Shown here piece after piece: positions 17,167 to 25,632 of a stretch of DNA of 64,000 nucleotides (position 1 is its first letter; every line of letters begins with the position of its first letter). Source of the stretch: Desulfobacca_B sp046538075. GTDB lineage: Bacteria; Desulfobacterota; Desulfobaccia; Desulfobaccales; Desulfobaccaceae. The translations under genes were made by a program, and so were the position numbers. Below the pieces are notes generated by a model, which was not told the DNA's origin, did no database searches, and saw only the letters and a program-made list of their open reading frames with translations. Location of the stretch: NCBI GenBank assembly GCA_046538075.1, contig JBKHJN010000004.1:1-64000 (forward strand). The letters run 5' to 3'.

Positions 17167-18579
17167 TTAGCCCATGGCCGCCAGACGCTCGGCTTTAGCT
17201 ACGACCTCTTCGATGCCGCCGACCATATAGAAGGCCTGCTCGGGGAGATCATCATGCTTACCTTCCAGAATTTCCTGGAAGCCCCGGATGGTATCGGGCA
17301 TGGACACGAATTTACCTTCGGTCCCAGTAAATTCGGCGGCTACAAAGAATGGCTGGGACAAGAAGCGCTGAATCTTACGGGCCCGAGCCACGGTGATTTT
17401 ATCCTCTTCGGAGAGCTCGTCAATGCCTAGAATGGCGATAATATCCTGCAGATCTTTATACTTCTGCAGGGTCATCTGGACGTTCCGGGCCACGTTATAA
17501 TGCTCCTCACCCAACACCATCGGATCCAAGATTCGCGAGGTGGAATCGAGCGGGTCTACTGCCGGATAGATGCCCAGCTCAGCGATCTGCCGGGAGAGCA
17601 CCACGGTGCCGTCCAGGTGCGCAAAGGTGGTGGCCGGGGCTGGGTCGGTCAAGTCGTCAGCGGGTACATACACGCACTGCACCGAAGTAATCGAGCCCTT
17701 TTTGGTGGAGGTAATGCGTTCCTGCAACTCGCCCAAGTCAGTACCCAGGGTAGGCTGGTAACCCACGGCCGAAGGCATGCGGCCCAATAGCGCCGAGACC
17801 TCGGAGCCCGCCTGGGTAAAACGGAAGATGTTATCGATGAACAGAAGCACATCCTGGCCTTCCTCATCCCGGAAGTACTCGGCCGCAGTTAATCCGGTTA
17901 ACCCCACCCGGGCGCGGGCTCCCGGGGGTTCGGTCATCTGGCCGTAAATCAGTGCCGCTTTAGCCAACACCCCGGATTGTTTCATTTCCAGATACAAGTC
18001 GTTGCCTTCCCGGGTGCGCTCACCGACGCCAGCGAACACCGAAATGCCACCATGATGCATGGCGATATTGTGAATCATCTCCATCATGATGACGGTTTTG
18101 CCGACCCCGGCGCCACCGAACATGCCCATCTTGCCGCCCCGGGGGAAGGGGACCAGCAGGTCCATCACCTTGACGCCGGTTTCCAGAACCTTTACCGAAG
18201 TATCCTGATCGACGAAAGACGGCGCCGCCCGATGGATGGGGTATAGAACTTTGGCGTCGACCGCTCCCAAGCCATCCACGGGCTTGCCTACCACGTTCAG
18301 AACACGGCCCAAGGCCTCAAATCCGACCGGCACGGCAATGGGTTTGCCAGTGTCCTTAACCGGCATACCCCGCACCAGACCGTCGGTAGTATCCATGGCG
18401 ATGGTGCGCACCATGTTGTTACCCAGGTGCTGCGCCACCTCAACCACCAAATTGTCTTCGCTGTCATCGATAGCCGGGTTGGAAATAAACAAGGCGTTCA
18501 GAATATCAGGAAGTTTGCCTTCCTCAAATTCCACATCAACGACTGGACCAATGACGCGGGCAATGTGTCCAATATTCAT
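17167..18579 (-). CDS. atpD: ATP synthase F1 subunit beta
   Basis: 470 residues. Catalytic subunit: Walker A GGAGVGKTVIM, the catalytic Glu in GVGERTREGNDLY, the DELSEED-like loop ILGIDELSEEDK and LLFIDNIFRFTQAGSEVSALLGR. All key residues are intact, so it should be fully catalytic. The ATG is preceded by GAGGAGGACC-type sequence, a strong ribosome binding site. Lies between atpG and atpC in the operon. Confidence 0.97.
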   Translation of the reverse strand: MNIGHIARVIGPVVDVEFEEGKLPDILNALFISNPAIDDSEDNLVVEVAQHLGNNMVRTIAMDTTDGLVRGMPVKDTGKPIAVPVGFEALGRVLNVVGKPVDGLGAVDAKVLYPIHRAAPSFVDQDTSVKVLETGVKVMDLLVPFPRGGKMGMFGGAGVGKTVIMMEMIHNIAMHHGGISVFAGVGERTREGNDLYLEMKQSGVLAKAALIYGQMTEPPGARARVGLTGLTAAEYFRDEEGQDVLLFIDNIFRFTQAGSEVSALLGRMPSAVGYQPTLGTDLGELQERITSTKKGSITSVQCVYVPADDLTDPAPATTFAHLDGTVVLSRQIAELGIYPAVDPLDSTSRILDPMVLGEEHYNVARNVQMTLQKYKDLQDIIAILGIDELSEEDKITVARARKIQRFLSQPFFVAAEFTGTEGKFVSMPDTIRGFQEILEGKHDDLPEQAFYMVGGIEEVVAKAERLAAMG

Positions 18580-18608
18580 AATATCCAGGTCCTCCTCAAA
18601 TTTTCGGG

Positions 18609-19478
18609 CTAGCCCTTGAGGGCTTCGGCCCCGCCGATAATATCCATTAACTCCTTGGTAATGGCCGCTTGCCGGGCTTTATTCATTATCAAGGTAAGTT
18701 GCTGAATCATGTCTTTGCAGTTACTGCTGGCATTATCCATGGCCGTCATCCGGGCGGCATGTTCGCTGGTGGAATTTTCCAAAAACCCATGATACATCAT
18801 CACATTGATGTATCGGGGCAGGAGATATTCCAGGAACTGGGCTTCCGGCGGTTCACAGAGATATTCCTGGGCTGGGGCCGCCTCCTCTGCCACTTCCGGG
18901 CTGATGGGTAACAATTGCACCGTCATCGGACGCTGGATCGCCATGTTGACGAACTCAGAATAGATCAGATAGACTTCCTGAACCTCGCCGTTGCTAAAAG
19001 GGGCTACCGCCTCGCGGGCCACAGCAATGGCATCATTGAAGTCGAATTTATTCCAGACGTCCACATACCCCAATCGGATGTTGGCCTTACGGCGCCGGAA
19101 AAAGTCCCGCCCTTTGCGACCCACACAGGTAAGCGAGATTTCGAGGCCGTCAGCTTCTTTGGCCTTGATGAACTTATCGGCAGCAGTAATCAGATTCATA
19201 TTAAAACTGCCGCACAACCCTCGATCAGCGGTCAACAATACTAACTCAATCTTTTCCACCAAAGGGGTGCGGACAAAAAACGGATGCGCTTCCGGTTCCA
19301 CCCGTCCGGCGATGCTGCTTAACATTTGAGAAAATGCCGCGGCATAAGGTCGGAACTGTTCCATCCGGGCCTGGGCCCCGCGCAGTTTGGCCGCAGCCAC
19401 CATATTCATGGCCTTGGTGATCTGCTGGGTTTTTTGAACCGCCCCGATTTTTCGTTTAATATCGCGTAACGTTGCCAT
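18609..19478 (-). CDS. atpG: ATP synthase F1 subunit gamma
   Basis: 289 residues, normal length. N- and C-terminal helices form the coiled-coil rotor shaft (MATLRDIKRKIGAVQKTQQITKAM at the start is split here as ATLRDIKRKI and KTQQITKAMNMVAAAKLR; the end holds EHAARMTAMDNASSNCKDMI). The central Rossmann-like domain carries LLTADRGLCGSFN. It turns inside the alpha3beta3 ring. Lies between atpA and atpD. Confidence 0.96.
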   Translation of the reverse strand: MATLRDIKRKIGAVQKTQQITKAMNMVAAAKLRGAQARMEQFRPYAAAFSQMLSSIAGRVEPEAHPFFVRTPLVEKIELVLLTADRGLCGSFNMNLITAADKFIKAKEADGLEISLTCVGRKGRDFFRRRKANIRLGYVDVWNKFDFNDAIAVAREAVAPFSNGEVQEVYLIYSEFVNMAIQRPMTVQLLPISPEVAEEAAPAQEYLCEPPEAQFLEYLLPRYINVMMYHGFLENSTSEHAARMTAMDNASSNCKDMIQQLTLIMNKARQAAITKELMDIIGGAEALKG

Positions 19479-19519
19479 CGCCTCAGTTTACCCTCCTTGA
19501 TTGCCGGTGGCCCCGGTCA

Positions 19520-21040
19520 TCAGGCGGCCTGGCTGGCTTGAAATATGGTTTTGAACTCTCCCAGGGCAGCTTTCATTTTTTCATCCAGATCAGGGCCGAT
19601 CTCTTTCTTCTCCTTGATTTCACTAAAGATCTCGGGATATTTGGCTTCGATGAAATCGTAGAGTTGCCGTTCGTAGTCGTTGAGTACCTCTACCGGCCAC
19701 ATGTCCAAAAATCCCCGGGTTCCGGCATAGATGATGGTGATCTCTTTTTCCATGGGCAACGGCTGATACTGGGGCTGCTTGAGAATTTCCACCAGGCGGA
19801 TCCCCCGGTTCAACTGATACTGGGTCGATTTGTCCAATTCCGAACCGAATTGCGCAAAGGCGGCCAGCTCCCGATACTGGGCCAGATCCAGGCGTAGCGA
19901 GCCAGCTACCTGCTTCATGGCCTTGACCTGGGCGGCGCCGCCGACCCGGGAGACGGACAGCCCGACGTTGATCGCCGGCCGCACCCCGGCAAAGAACAGC
20001 CCCGGTTCCAGGTAGACCTGGCCGTCGGTGATGGAGATCACGTTGGTGGGAATATAGGCCGACACGTCTCCGGCCTGGGTTTCAATGATGGGCAATGCCG
20101 TCATGGAGCCGCCTCCCAGCGAGTCATTTAATTTGGCAGCCCGCTCCAGCAGCCGGGAGTGATTATAAAAAATGTCGCCCGGATAAGCTTCCCGTCCCGG
20201 CGGACGCCGGAGAAGCAAGGAAATCTGCCGGTAAGCGGCAGCCTGCTTGGACAGGTCATCGTAGATGATCAGGGAGTGGCGGTTGGTGTCGCGATAGTAT
20301 TCCCCCATGGTACAACCGGAATAAGCGGCAATATATTGCAAGGGAGCCGGCTCACTGGCGGTCGCCGAGATCACGATGGTGTGTTTCATGGCGCCGTGGC
20401 GTTCCAAGGCATCCACCACCTGGGCCACGGTAGATTTTTTCTGGCCGATGGCGACATAAATGCAGATAACATCGGACTCTTTTTGGTTGATGATAGAGTC
20501 CACACACAAGGCGGTTTTGCCGATCTGGCGGTCGCCAATGATCAATTCCCGCTGGCCGCGGCCAATCGGGGTCATGGCATCGATGGACTTATAGCCGGTA
20601 TACATGGGCTCATTCACCGGCTGGCGATCAATAACCCCGGGGGCCTTTAATTCAATCCGGCGAAACTCCTTGGCTTCGATGGGACCTTTGCCGTCGATGG
20701 GATTGCCGACCGGATCCAGGACGCGGCCAATAACCGCATCACCTACCGGGACTTCGGCGATACGTCCGGTTCGTTTGACAATATCGCCTTCCTTGATATG
20801 GGTAACCTCACCCAAAACGGCGCAGCCGACATTGTCCTCTTCCAGGTTCAGGGCAATACCAAAGATGCCGCCCGGAAACTCCAATAGTTCCATGGCCATG
20901 CATTTTTCCACCCCATGAACCCGGGCGATCCCGTCACCGACTGAGAGCACCGTCCCCGTCTCGGCCACCTCAACCTTAGTCTCGTACTCTTTGATCTGGG
21001 TCCGGATGATCTGACTGATTTCTTCAGCTCTGATTTCCAT
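19520..21040 (-). CDS. atpA: ATP synthase F1 subunit alpha
   Basis: 506 residues. Non-catalytic nucleotide-binding subunit with Walker A GDRQIGKTALC, IYVAIGQKKSTVAQV, YDDLSKQAAAYRQISLLLRR and the arginine-finger region ITDGQVYLEPGLF/VGLSVSRVGGAAQ. The N-terminal segment MEIRAEEISQIIRTQIKEYE binds the delta subunit. Its start immediately follows the stop of atpH, without a gap, which points to translational coupling. Confidence 0.97.
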   Translation of the reverse strand: MEIRAEEISQIIRTQIKEYETKVEVAETGTVLSVGDGIARVHGVEKCMAMELLEFPGGIFGIALNLEEDNVGCAVLGEVTHIKEGDIVKRTGRIAEVPVGDAVIGRVLDPVGNPIDGKGPIEAKEFRRIELKAPGVIDRQPVNEPMYTGYKSIDAMTPIGRGQRELIIGDRQIGKTALCVDSIINQKESDVICIYVAIGQKKSTVAQVVDALERHGAMKHTIVISATASEPAPLQYIAAYSGCTMGEYYRDTNRHSLIIYDDLSKQAAAYRQISLLLRRPPGREAYPGDIFYNHSRLLERAAKLNDSLGGGSMTALPIIETQAGDVSAYIPTNVISITDGQVYLEPGLFFAGVRPAINVGLSVSRVGGAAQVKAMKQVAGSLRLDLAQYRELAAFAQFGSELDKSTQYQLNRGIRLVEILKQPQYQPLPMEKEITIIYAGTRGFLDMWPVEVLNDYERQLYDFIEAKYPEIFSEIKEKKEIGPDLDEKMKAALGEFKTIFQASQAA

Positions 21041-21592
21041 TTAAAAAACCTCGCTCCTTTTCAAAGATTCTGTTAAACTTTGAAGTTGGCTCCGAACAGT
21101 GCCGTCCAAGATCAGGTCTCCGGCCCGGGCCATGACCCCCCCGATGATCGTCGGGTCTTCTTCCACTTCCATTATTACCGTATTTCCGGTAATTTTTTCC
21201 AAGGTTTCGCGGATGCGGGTCAAGGTAGCCTCTTCCAGTGGAACCGCAGTCTTCACTTGGGTACGGCTGACGTTCTCCAACTGATCGACTAATTGTTGGT
21301 AAACTTGGGAAATTCCTAGCACGGCATCAATGCGTCGTTTGTCGAACAAGAGTTTAACAAAGTTGGCAACAATTGGGGATAATTGGATCAGCTCGGTAAT
21401 GCGCAGCAAAACCCTTTTGCGATCCTCCTGGCTGTAAATGGGATTGATGATGGCATTTTTAAGATCTGGTTCCCGTTCCAGCAGGTGCGCAAAAGCGCTG
21501 AGTTCTTCCCCATACTCCTTATACTGGCCATCCTCCTTACCAATGGTCAGTAAAGCCTTGGCATAACGTCGGGCAATGGTCAGATTAATCAA
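21041..21592 (-). CDS. atpH: ATP synthase F1 subunit delta
   Basis: 183 residues. OSCP/delta family: NLTIARRYAKALLTIGKEDG at the N-terminus and the C-terminal signature DPTIIGGVMARAGDLILDGTVRSQLQSL, shown here in part as IIGGVMARAGDLILDGTVR. Connects the top of F1 to the peripheral b/b' stalk. The start overlaps the end of atpF by four bases. Confidence 0.95.
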   Translation of the reverse strand: MINLTIARRYAKALLTIGKEDGQYKEYGEELSAFAHLLEREPDLKNAIINPIYSQEDRKRVLLRITELIQLSPIVANFVKLLFDKRRIDAVLGISQVYQQLVDQLENVSRTQVKTAVPLEEATLTRIRETLEKITGNTVIMEVEEDPTIIGGVMARAGDLILDGTVRSQLQSLTESLKRSEVF

Positions 21593-22197
21593 TGGGCTTC
21601 CACCACCTTTGTCAAGTATTCATCGACCAACCGCTGTTGGTCATCGGCCGTGATGTTTTCTTTGATCAGACCCTCGGAAAGCTGGGCGGCCGTTTCTACC
21701 AGCTCCCGTTTTAATTGGTCGGCGGCTTTTTTGGTCTCTGCCTCGATGGTCAGGGCCGCCATTTCTTTAATTCGAGCGGCAGCCTGCTCGGCCCGCTCGA
21801 TGATCTTAGCCTTTTCTGCTTCGCCTTCAGCAATAAAATGTTGAACGATCTTTTCCCGCTCCTCCGCCACGGTGGCTAGCTGGGCCTGGGCCTCGGCCAG
21901 AGCCTTTTCCGCGGCCGCCTTTTGGCTTTCCAGCTCCTCCAGGTTTTGAGCGATCTGCTGCCGGCGGCCGGCAAAGAACTCCTTTATGGGCTTGGTTGCC
22001 AGCTTAATTAAAATGCCGACAAACACCACAAAGTTTGCGGTTCGCCAGATCAAGTCCTTCATTCTGGATGCGTCATGTTCACCGCCGCCATGCCCGGCCT
22101 CAGTGGCCCAAGCTACGCTGGCGATCAGGATCATGCCCGCTAAGGTCAATACTATCCCTAAGCCTGAACCAATGCTTCTCCCGGTGTTTGTGCTCAT
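21589..22197 (-). CDS. atpF: ATP synthase Fo subunit b
   Basis: 202 residues. It begins with a hydrophobic segment (about 11-32, signal-peptide-like and ending ASVAWA), a short His/Gly-rich stretch, a second hydrophobic segment (TANFVVFVGILIKLA) and then a long charged coiled coil. An N-terminal signal-like extension before the single membrane anchor is common in deltaproteobacterial b subunits. Forms the peripheral stalk together with b'. Overlaps atpF' by four bases and atpH by four bases. Confidence 0.9.
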   Translation of the reverse strand: MSTNTGRSIGSGLGIVLTLAGMILIASVAWATEAGHGGGEHDASRMKDLIWRTANFVVFVGILIKLATKPIKEFFAGRRQQIAQNLEELESQKAAAEKALAEAQAQLATVAEEREKIVQHFIAEGEAEKAKIIERAEQAAARIKEMAALTIEAETKKAADQLKRELVETAAQLSEGLIKENITADDQQRLVDEYLTKVVEAH

Positions 22198-22634
22198 GCT
22201 ATCGCCCTCCCCAGAATCTTGGCAGCTAGCTCCACGGCAAAAGATTGGGCCTGAGGTTCCAGGGCCTTCCGGGCCTTAGCCATATCCTCTTTGATCTTTT
22301 TCTCGGTCTGCTCCCATTCGGTGTCGGTTTCTTTCTTTACCCGTTCCAGCAGGGAACTTTCTGCCTCAGCGCCTTCCTTCTTGATCATTTCCCGCTTTTC
22401 GAACCCACTTTTGCGGGCGGCGGTGAACTCGGCCTGAATAGTGTTCTCCACCTGTTGCTGATTCTCGGTGAGGGCGGCAATGTCACCCTCGTAACCACTA
22501 ATCCGGACCCGACGGTCTCGGATGGCCCCGCGGATAGGCCGGAACAACGCTTGATTCAAGAGAAAGACCAGGAGCAGAAAGTTGATGATCTGTACATACA
22601 ATGTCCAATTAAGCTCAATCATCTCTCTGGCCAC
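22194..22634 (-). CDS. ATP synthase Fo subunit b'
   Basis: 146 residues: one membrane helix (WTLYVQIINFLLLVFLLNQA, about 10-29) followed by a charged coiled coil to the end. It is the second, shorter stalk subunit; having both b and b' is usual in photosynthetic bacteria and in deltaproteobacteria. A GAGGTGG ribosome binding site precedes the ATG. It is the first gene of the operon; the a and c subunit genes (atpB, atpE) are not in the window and must lie elsewhere, as in many relatives. Confidence 0.9.
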   Translation of the reverse strand: MAREMIELNWTLYVQIINFLLLVFLLNQALFRPIRGAIRDRRVRISGYEGDIAALTENQQQVENTIQAEFTAARKSGFEKREMIKKEGAEAESSLLERVKKETDTEWEQTEKKIKEDMAKARKALEPQAQSFAVELAAKILGRAIA

Positions 22635-22702
22635 CTCATATAAGTTTTTGTTTAAACATATAAATTTGACTATGTGAACTTTTCCGCAAAGTTAATTATG
22701 CA

Positions 22703-22731
22703 TATTTACCTTATTTTGGTTCTCCTGTCAA
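22703..22731 (-). promoter_or_regulatory. Sigma-70 promoter of the atp operon
   Basis: On the minus strand a perfect -35 TTGACA (22731-22726) and a -10 TAAATA (22708-22703) are exactly 17 bases apart. The predicted transcript begins about 60-65 bases before the b' start codon. It lies between the rodA stop and the atp operon. Confidence 0.7.
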
Positions 22732-22749
22732 AGGATTTTTTGCAAAATC

Positions 22750-23862
22750 TCAAATTACCCCGGAGTGCATCAGGCGCATACGGATATTGAGCAATAAACC
22801 AATACCGATCAGAGTCGAGATCAAAGACGACCCTCCATAGCTGAACAAGGGCAAAGTAATCCCCACCACCGGCAACATGCCGGTCACCATGGAGATATTA
22901 ATGAATATCTGCCAGAAAATCATCGCCACCACTCCCAGGGCCAGCAGATTGCCGAACCGCTCCTTACACTCCCGGGAAATCTGCAGCCCCCAGAGAATCA
23001 GCAACATATAAAGCAAGAGCAAAAAGACGGAGCCGGCAAATCCCCATTCTTCCGCAAAGACTGAAAATACGAAGTCGGTGTGCTGTTCCGGCAAAAAATT
23101 GAGTTTGCTCTGGGTGCCTTCCAGGAAACCCTTCCCCCAAAGGAGACCGGAACCCACGGCAATTTTGGACTGGATTATGTGATAGCCGGCCCCCAAGGGG
23201 TCGCCTTCCGGATTTAGATAGGTAAGAATGCGTTGTCTCTGATAATCCTTGAGAAAAAGCCAGAGCAACGGCGACAGCAGCAATAAAGACGACCCCAGAA
23301 CCATCAAGGCCCGCCAGCGCACGCCGACAAACAGGACCATGGTCGCGGCGATTAGCGCGATTAAAAAGGAAGTCCCCAGGTCCGGTTGTTTGACTACCAG
23401 AACAAAGGGAATCGCGGCCAGCATAAAAGGCAACAGCAGTTCCCGCAGAATCAAGGGAGTTGTCTGGTCGCGCGGCGAAAAGTGGCGGGCCAAAGCCAGG
23501 ATGATAGCTAATTTGGTCAATTCCGAAGGCTGAAAGGACAGTGGACCCAAGGGTAGCCAGCGTTGGGAGCCGGACACCATTTTTCCATATACCAGAACCA
23601 GCGCCAACAACGCCACTGTGAGCCAGAATACCGGATAGGCAGCTTTTTCCAGATTCCGGTAATCAAACATCAAGGTCCCCAACATCAGGCCGAAGCCGAT
23701 CCCCAGCCAGTAGAGTTGCTTGACGTAAACCGGGCTATCTTGTCGGAGGGGCTGGCTGAGCCCGGCGCTGTAGAGATTTAAAATCCCCAGGGCAGCAATG
23801 ACCAACACCAGCCCGGTCAGGAACCAGTCAAAATTATGGATCAGGCGTCGATCGATCAGCAC
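22750..23862 (-). CDS. rodA: Rod shape-determining SEDS glycosyltransferase RodA
   Basis: 370 residues with about ten membrane segments, SEDS family. Family blocks: DSPVYVKQLYWLGIG near the N-terminus, GSQRWLPLGPLSFQPSELTKLA, KQPDLGTSFL with the catalytic-loop Asp, NFLPEQHTDFVFSVFAEEWG and LPLFSYGGSSLI. It polymerises lipid II into glycan strands for lateral wall growth, with a class B PBP (not in the window). The start is GTG at 23862. Its ribosome binding site GGAGG lies inside the duplicated recR 3' end; before the cassette inserted, recR and rodA would have been separated by only 6 bases and translationally coupled. Confidence 0.93.
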   Translation of the reverse strand: MLIDRRLIHNFDWFLTGLVLVIAALGILNLYSAGLSQPLRQDSPVYVKQLYWLGIGFGLMLGTLMFDYRNLEKAAYPVFWLTVALLALVLVYGKMVSGSQRWLPLGPLSFQPSELTKLAIILALARHFSPRDQTTPLILRELLLPFMLAAIPFVLVVKQPDLGTSFLIALIAATMVLFVGVRWRALMVLGSSLLLLSPLLWLFLKDYQRQRILTYLNPEGDPLGAGYHIIQSKIAVGSGLLWGKGFLEGTQSKLNFLPEQHTDFVFSVFAEEWGFAGSVFLLLLYMLLILWGLQISRECKERFGNLLALGVVAMIFWQIFINISMVTGMLPVVGITLPLFSYGGSSLISTLIGIGLLLNIRMRLMHSGVI

Positions 23863-23870
23863 CTAACTTC

Positions 23871-23912
23871 AGGCCTCCACCCGATGCCGCAGGGCTTCTT
23901 TGAGGGTCTGCT
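23871..23912. repeat. Distal copy of the recR 3'-end direct repeat
   Basis: Perfect 42-bp match to 25635-25676. Read on the minus strand it still encodes QTLKEALRHRVEA followed by TGA, and supplies the GGAGG ribosome binding site of rodA. It most likely is the original end of recR. Confidence 0.9.
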
Positions 23913-23925
23913 CCTATGCCTTAGT

Positions 23926-24357
23926 TTAAATCTGGAGAACCTCGAAGTGATGGTCAAACTGTTCAGCAGCTTCCCGAAAATGTTGATCGAAGGCAAGAGC
24001 ATATTGACAATGACAATCCCTCATGATTAACAAGCTGGTGATATCAACAATGCCCCAATTTTTGTCTTGATAATCCCAAAATATTCTTACTGCCGCTGCT
24101 TCTATTCTGGAATCAACTTTTGTAGCTGCTACAATATTTTTGTCTTCGACTAGGTCCCGTAGCTTTTCGGCTTGCTGAATTCCGGCTTTTTTCTTAATCA
24201 TACTGAAGGCTTCATATATAGTCCAATTAGAGATGAAGAACTGAGAATCTTGCTCTAATTCCCTCTTATAAAGTTCTGCTGCATCCTTATGGTGGCTATC
24301 TTTTGCATAAATGAGGGCAATCCAACCGGAGGCATCTACAAAAACGCGGCGAGACAT
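23926..24357 (-). CDS. PIN-domain ribonuclease (VapC-like)
   Basis: 143 residues, the size of a VapC toxin. The four acidic residues of the PIN active site can be placed: D8 (FVDASGW), E49 (TIYEAF), D105 (WGIVDITS) and D124 (LAFDQHF). The C-terminal motif YALAFDQHF-REA is the usual ending of the family. Such enzymes are metal-dependent endoribonucleases that cut tRNA, rRNA or other RNA. The start codon overlaps the stop of the 159-residue gene by one base (TAATG). It lies at the very end of the cassette, 13 bp from the distal repeat. The usual small VapB antitoxin is absent; its place is held by two unrelated, larger proteins. Confidence 0.82.
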   Translation of the reverse strand: MSRRVFVDASGWIALIYAKDSHHKDAAELYKRELEQDSQFFISNWTIYEAFSMIKKKAGIQQAEKLRDLVEDKNIVAATKVDSRIEAAAVRIFWDYQDKNWGIVDITSLLIMRDCHCQYALAFDQHFREAAEQFDHHFEVLQI

Positions 24358-24836
24358 TATTCCTCGTACAAATATTCGCGGAATCTTTCAGCTAAATCGT
24401 GCTCAACCTCTGCTTTAATTATCCCTACAATACTTAGGGCCTTTTTAATTTCTGTTTCGGTCAGCTTTCTCTTTCTTAAATGCCTTTGTATAACTTCAGG
24501 GGGGTAAAATTCTAATTTGTTCTTATCCTCTGTTATCTCTGTAGAGCTATCTTGCATATTCCGTATAGGAAATTTAAAGCGGTCTATTGTGTTAGGATCC
24601 TTGAACTTAATAATCCACATGACAGAGTCGCTTTCACAAAGAGTTATGCTGCTGCCATAGCATTCAGCACACGTACCCAGCTTCTGTTTATAAACCTTGT
24701 CGTAATATTGTCCTTGAATATCTGGTCTCGTCCCATATTCTAATTGGTCTGGGAAACCAGCGGTCATTCCAGATCCCATCTGCCCAATATTTCGCGAAGT
24801 CCTGGGTTGTCCAATCCCGGTTTGAAGTTCCATCAT
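24357..24836 (-). CDS. Unknown protein of the recR cassette (possible antitoxin or partner)
   Basis: 159 residues, no family recognised. The N-terminal 40 residues are Gly/Gln-rich and look disordered. Three cysteines (C56, C59, C67) could bind a metal. The C-terminal third is helical and charged: PPEVIQRHLRKRKLTETEIK at 112-131 and then a Glu-rich helix. In gene order it stands where an antitoxin or regulator would, directly before the PIN nuclease and overlapping it by one base. It begins ATGATG, overlapping the stop of the upstream gene. Role inferred from position only. Confidence 0.55.
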   Translation of the reverse strand: MMELQTGIGQPRTSRNIGQMGSGMTAGFPDQLEYGTRPDIQGQYYDKVYKQKLGTCAECYGSSITLCESDSVMWIIKFKDPNTIDRFKFPIRNMQDSSTEITEDKNKLEFYPPEVIQRHLRKRKLTETEIKKALSIVGIIKAEVEHDLAERFREYLYEE

Positions 24837-25513
24837 TACTTTTCCTTGTATATCAACTGGATATTAAAAATCGGTTCAATGTTTTCCTTCAGTATGTAGA
24901 CTATATCGGTAAACAAAGTTTGATATTCTTGCACCGATTCAGCAAAGTTAGCGTGGATTTGCATAAAAAGTCCATTTTCAACTATCATAGAGCGGTCAAA
25001 AATCATATTTAAATTACATCCAGGCCAGGGTAGCTGGAAGAAAAAGGTGGCACCCCTTGAGATAATAATATCTGCTTTCTTTTTGAACGTTACGATATCA
25101 TTTATAAAATCTGAATAAGTTTTGGTTGCCGCTAAACAGTGCAAATTAAAAGTTAAAGTTTGAGTTTTAAGATTTAGTTGTCCTAACCTGCTTAACGAAT
25201 CCATAAGCCTCAACGTTGGTTCCCATGCCTTGGTTTTCGTAGCCGGGTTTACATAGCTAGTCTTAAGTTCGTCCGCTCCTATCAAGGCATCAAAAAACTC
25301 CGGAGCATGGGTAATAAAACGTCGGAAATATATCAGTCCAGAGCTTATTGCCTGATTATTAAAAACAAAGTCTCGAAATTTCAGATCGAACTCCTTACAG
25401 AGCAGCTTCAGTAACTGAGCCTGGTATTGAGGTAAAGCAATTTCAAGAAGCGGCGGACTGAATTCCGCTTTGTAAATAATCTCGACATGTTTCAAATCAT
25501 ATTTTATTGGCAT
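24836..25513 (-). CDS. Unknown protein, first gene of the recR cassette
   Basis: 225 residues from the ATG at 25513, which has GGAG six bases upstream; an ATG four codons earlier (25525) is the alternative. It opens MPIKYDLKHVEIIYKAEFSP, has mixed alpha/beta character throughout and ends in a strand-rich segment (FTDIVYILKENIEPIFNIQL). The opening and overall size recall sporadically distributed TIGR04255-type proteins, but the resemblance is weak and I do not rely on it. No catalytic motif, signal peptide or membrane helix is seen. It is followed without a gap by the 159-residue gene (TAATG overlap), so all three proteins are made from one message. Confidence 0.55.
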   Translation of the reverse strand: MPIKYDLKHVEIIYKAEFSPPLLEIALPQYQAQLLKLLCKEFDLKFRDFVFNNQAISSGLIYFRRFITHAPEFFDALIGADELKTSYVNPATKTKAWEPTLRLMDSLSRLGQLNLKTQTLTFNLHCLAATKTYSDFINDIVTFKKKADIIISRGATFFFQLPWPGCNLNMIFDRSMIVENGLFMQIHANFAESVQEYQTLFTDIVYILKENIEPIFNIQLIYKEK

Positions 25514-25550
25514 TTGGTGCTCCATCTAACTTCTCTGCCATTCCATTACT

Positions 25551-25613
25551 AATAGTTTAATCAAATTGAAGTTGTTAGACAACATTTATCCCTTCAATAA
25601 ATAGCAAACTATT
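25551..25613. promoter_or_regulatory. Candidate promoter/operator of the cassette
   Basis: The leader of the three-gene operon holds two dyads: AATAGTTT (25551-25558) with AAACTATT (25606-25613), and a short palindrome GTTGTTAGACAAC (25571-25583). On the minus strand TTGTCT and TAAACT stand 17 bases apart across the same stretch, a plausible promoter that the dyads would overlap. This is what an autorepressed toxin-antitoxin-like operon would look like. Confidence 0.35.
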
Positions 25614-25632
25614 GGGTTAATCCCCAATTCTG

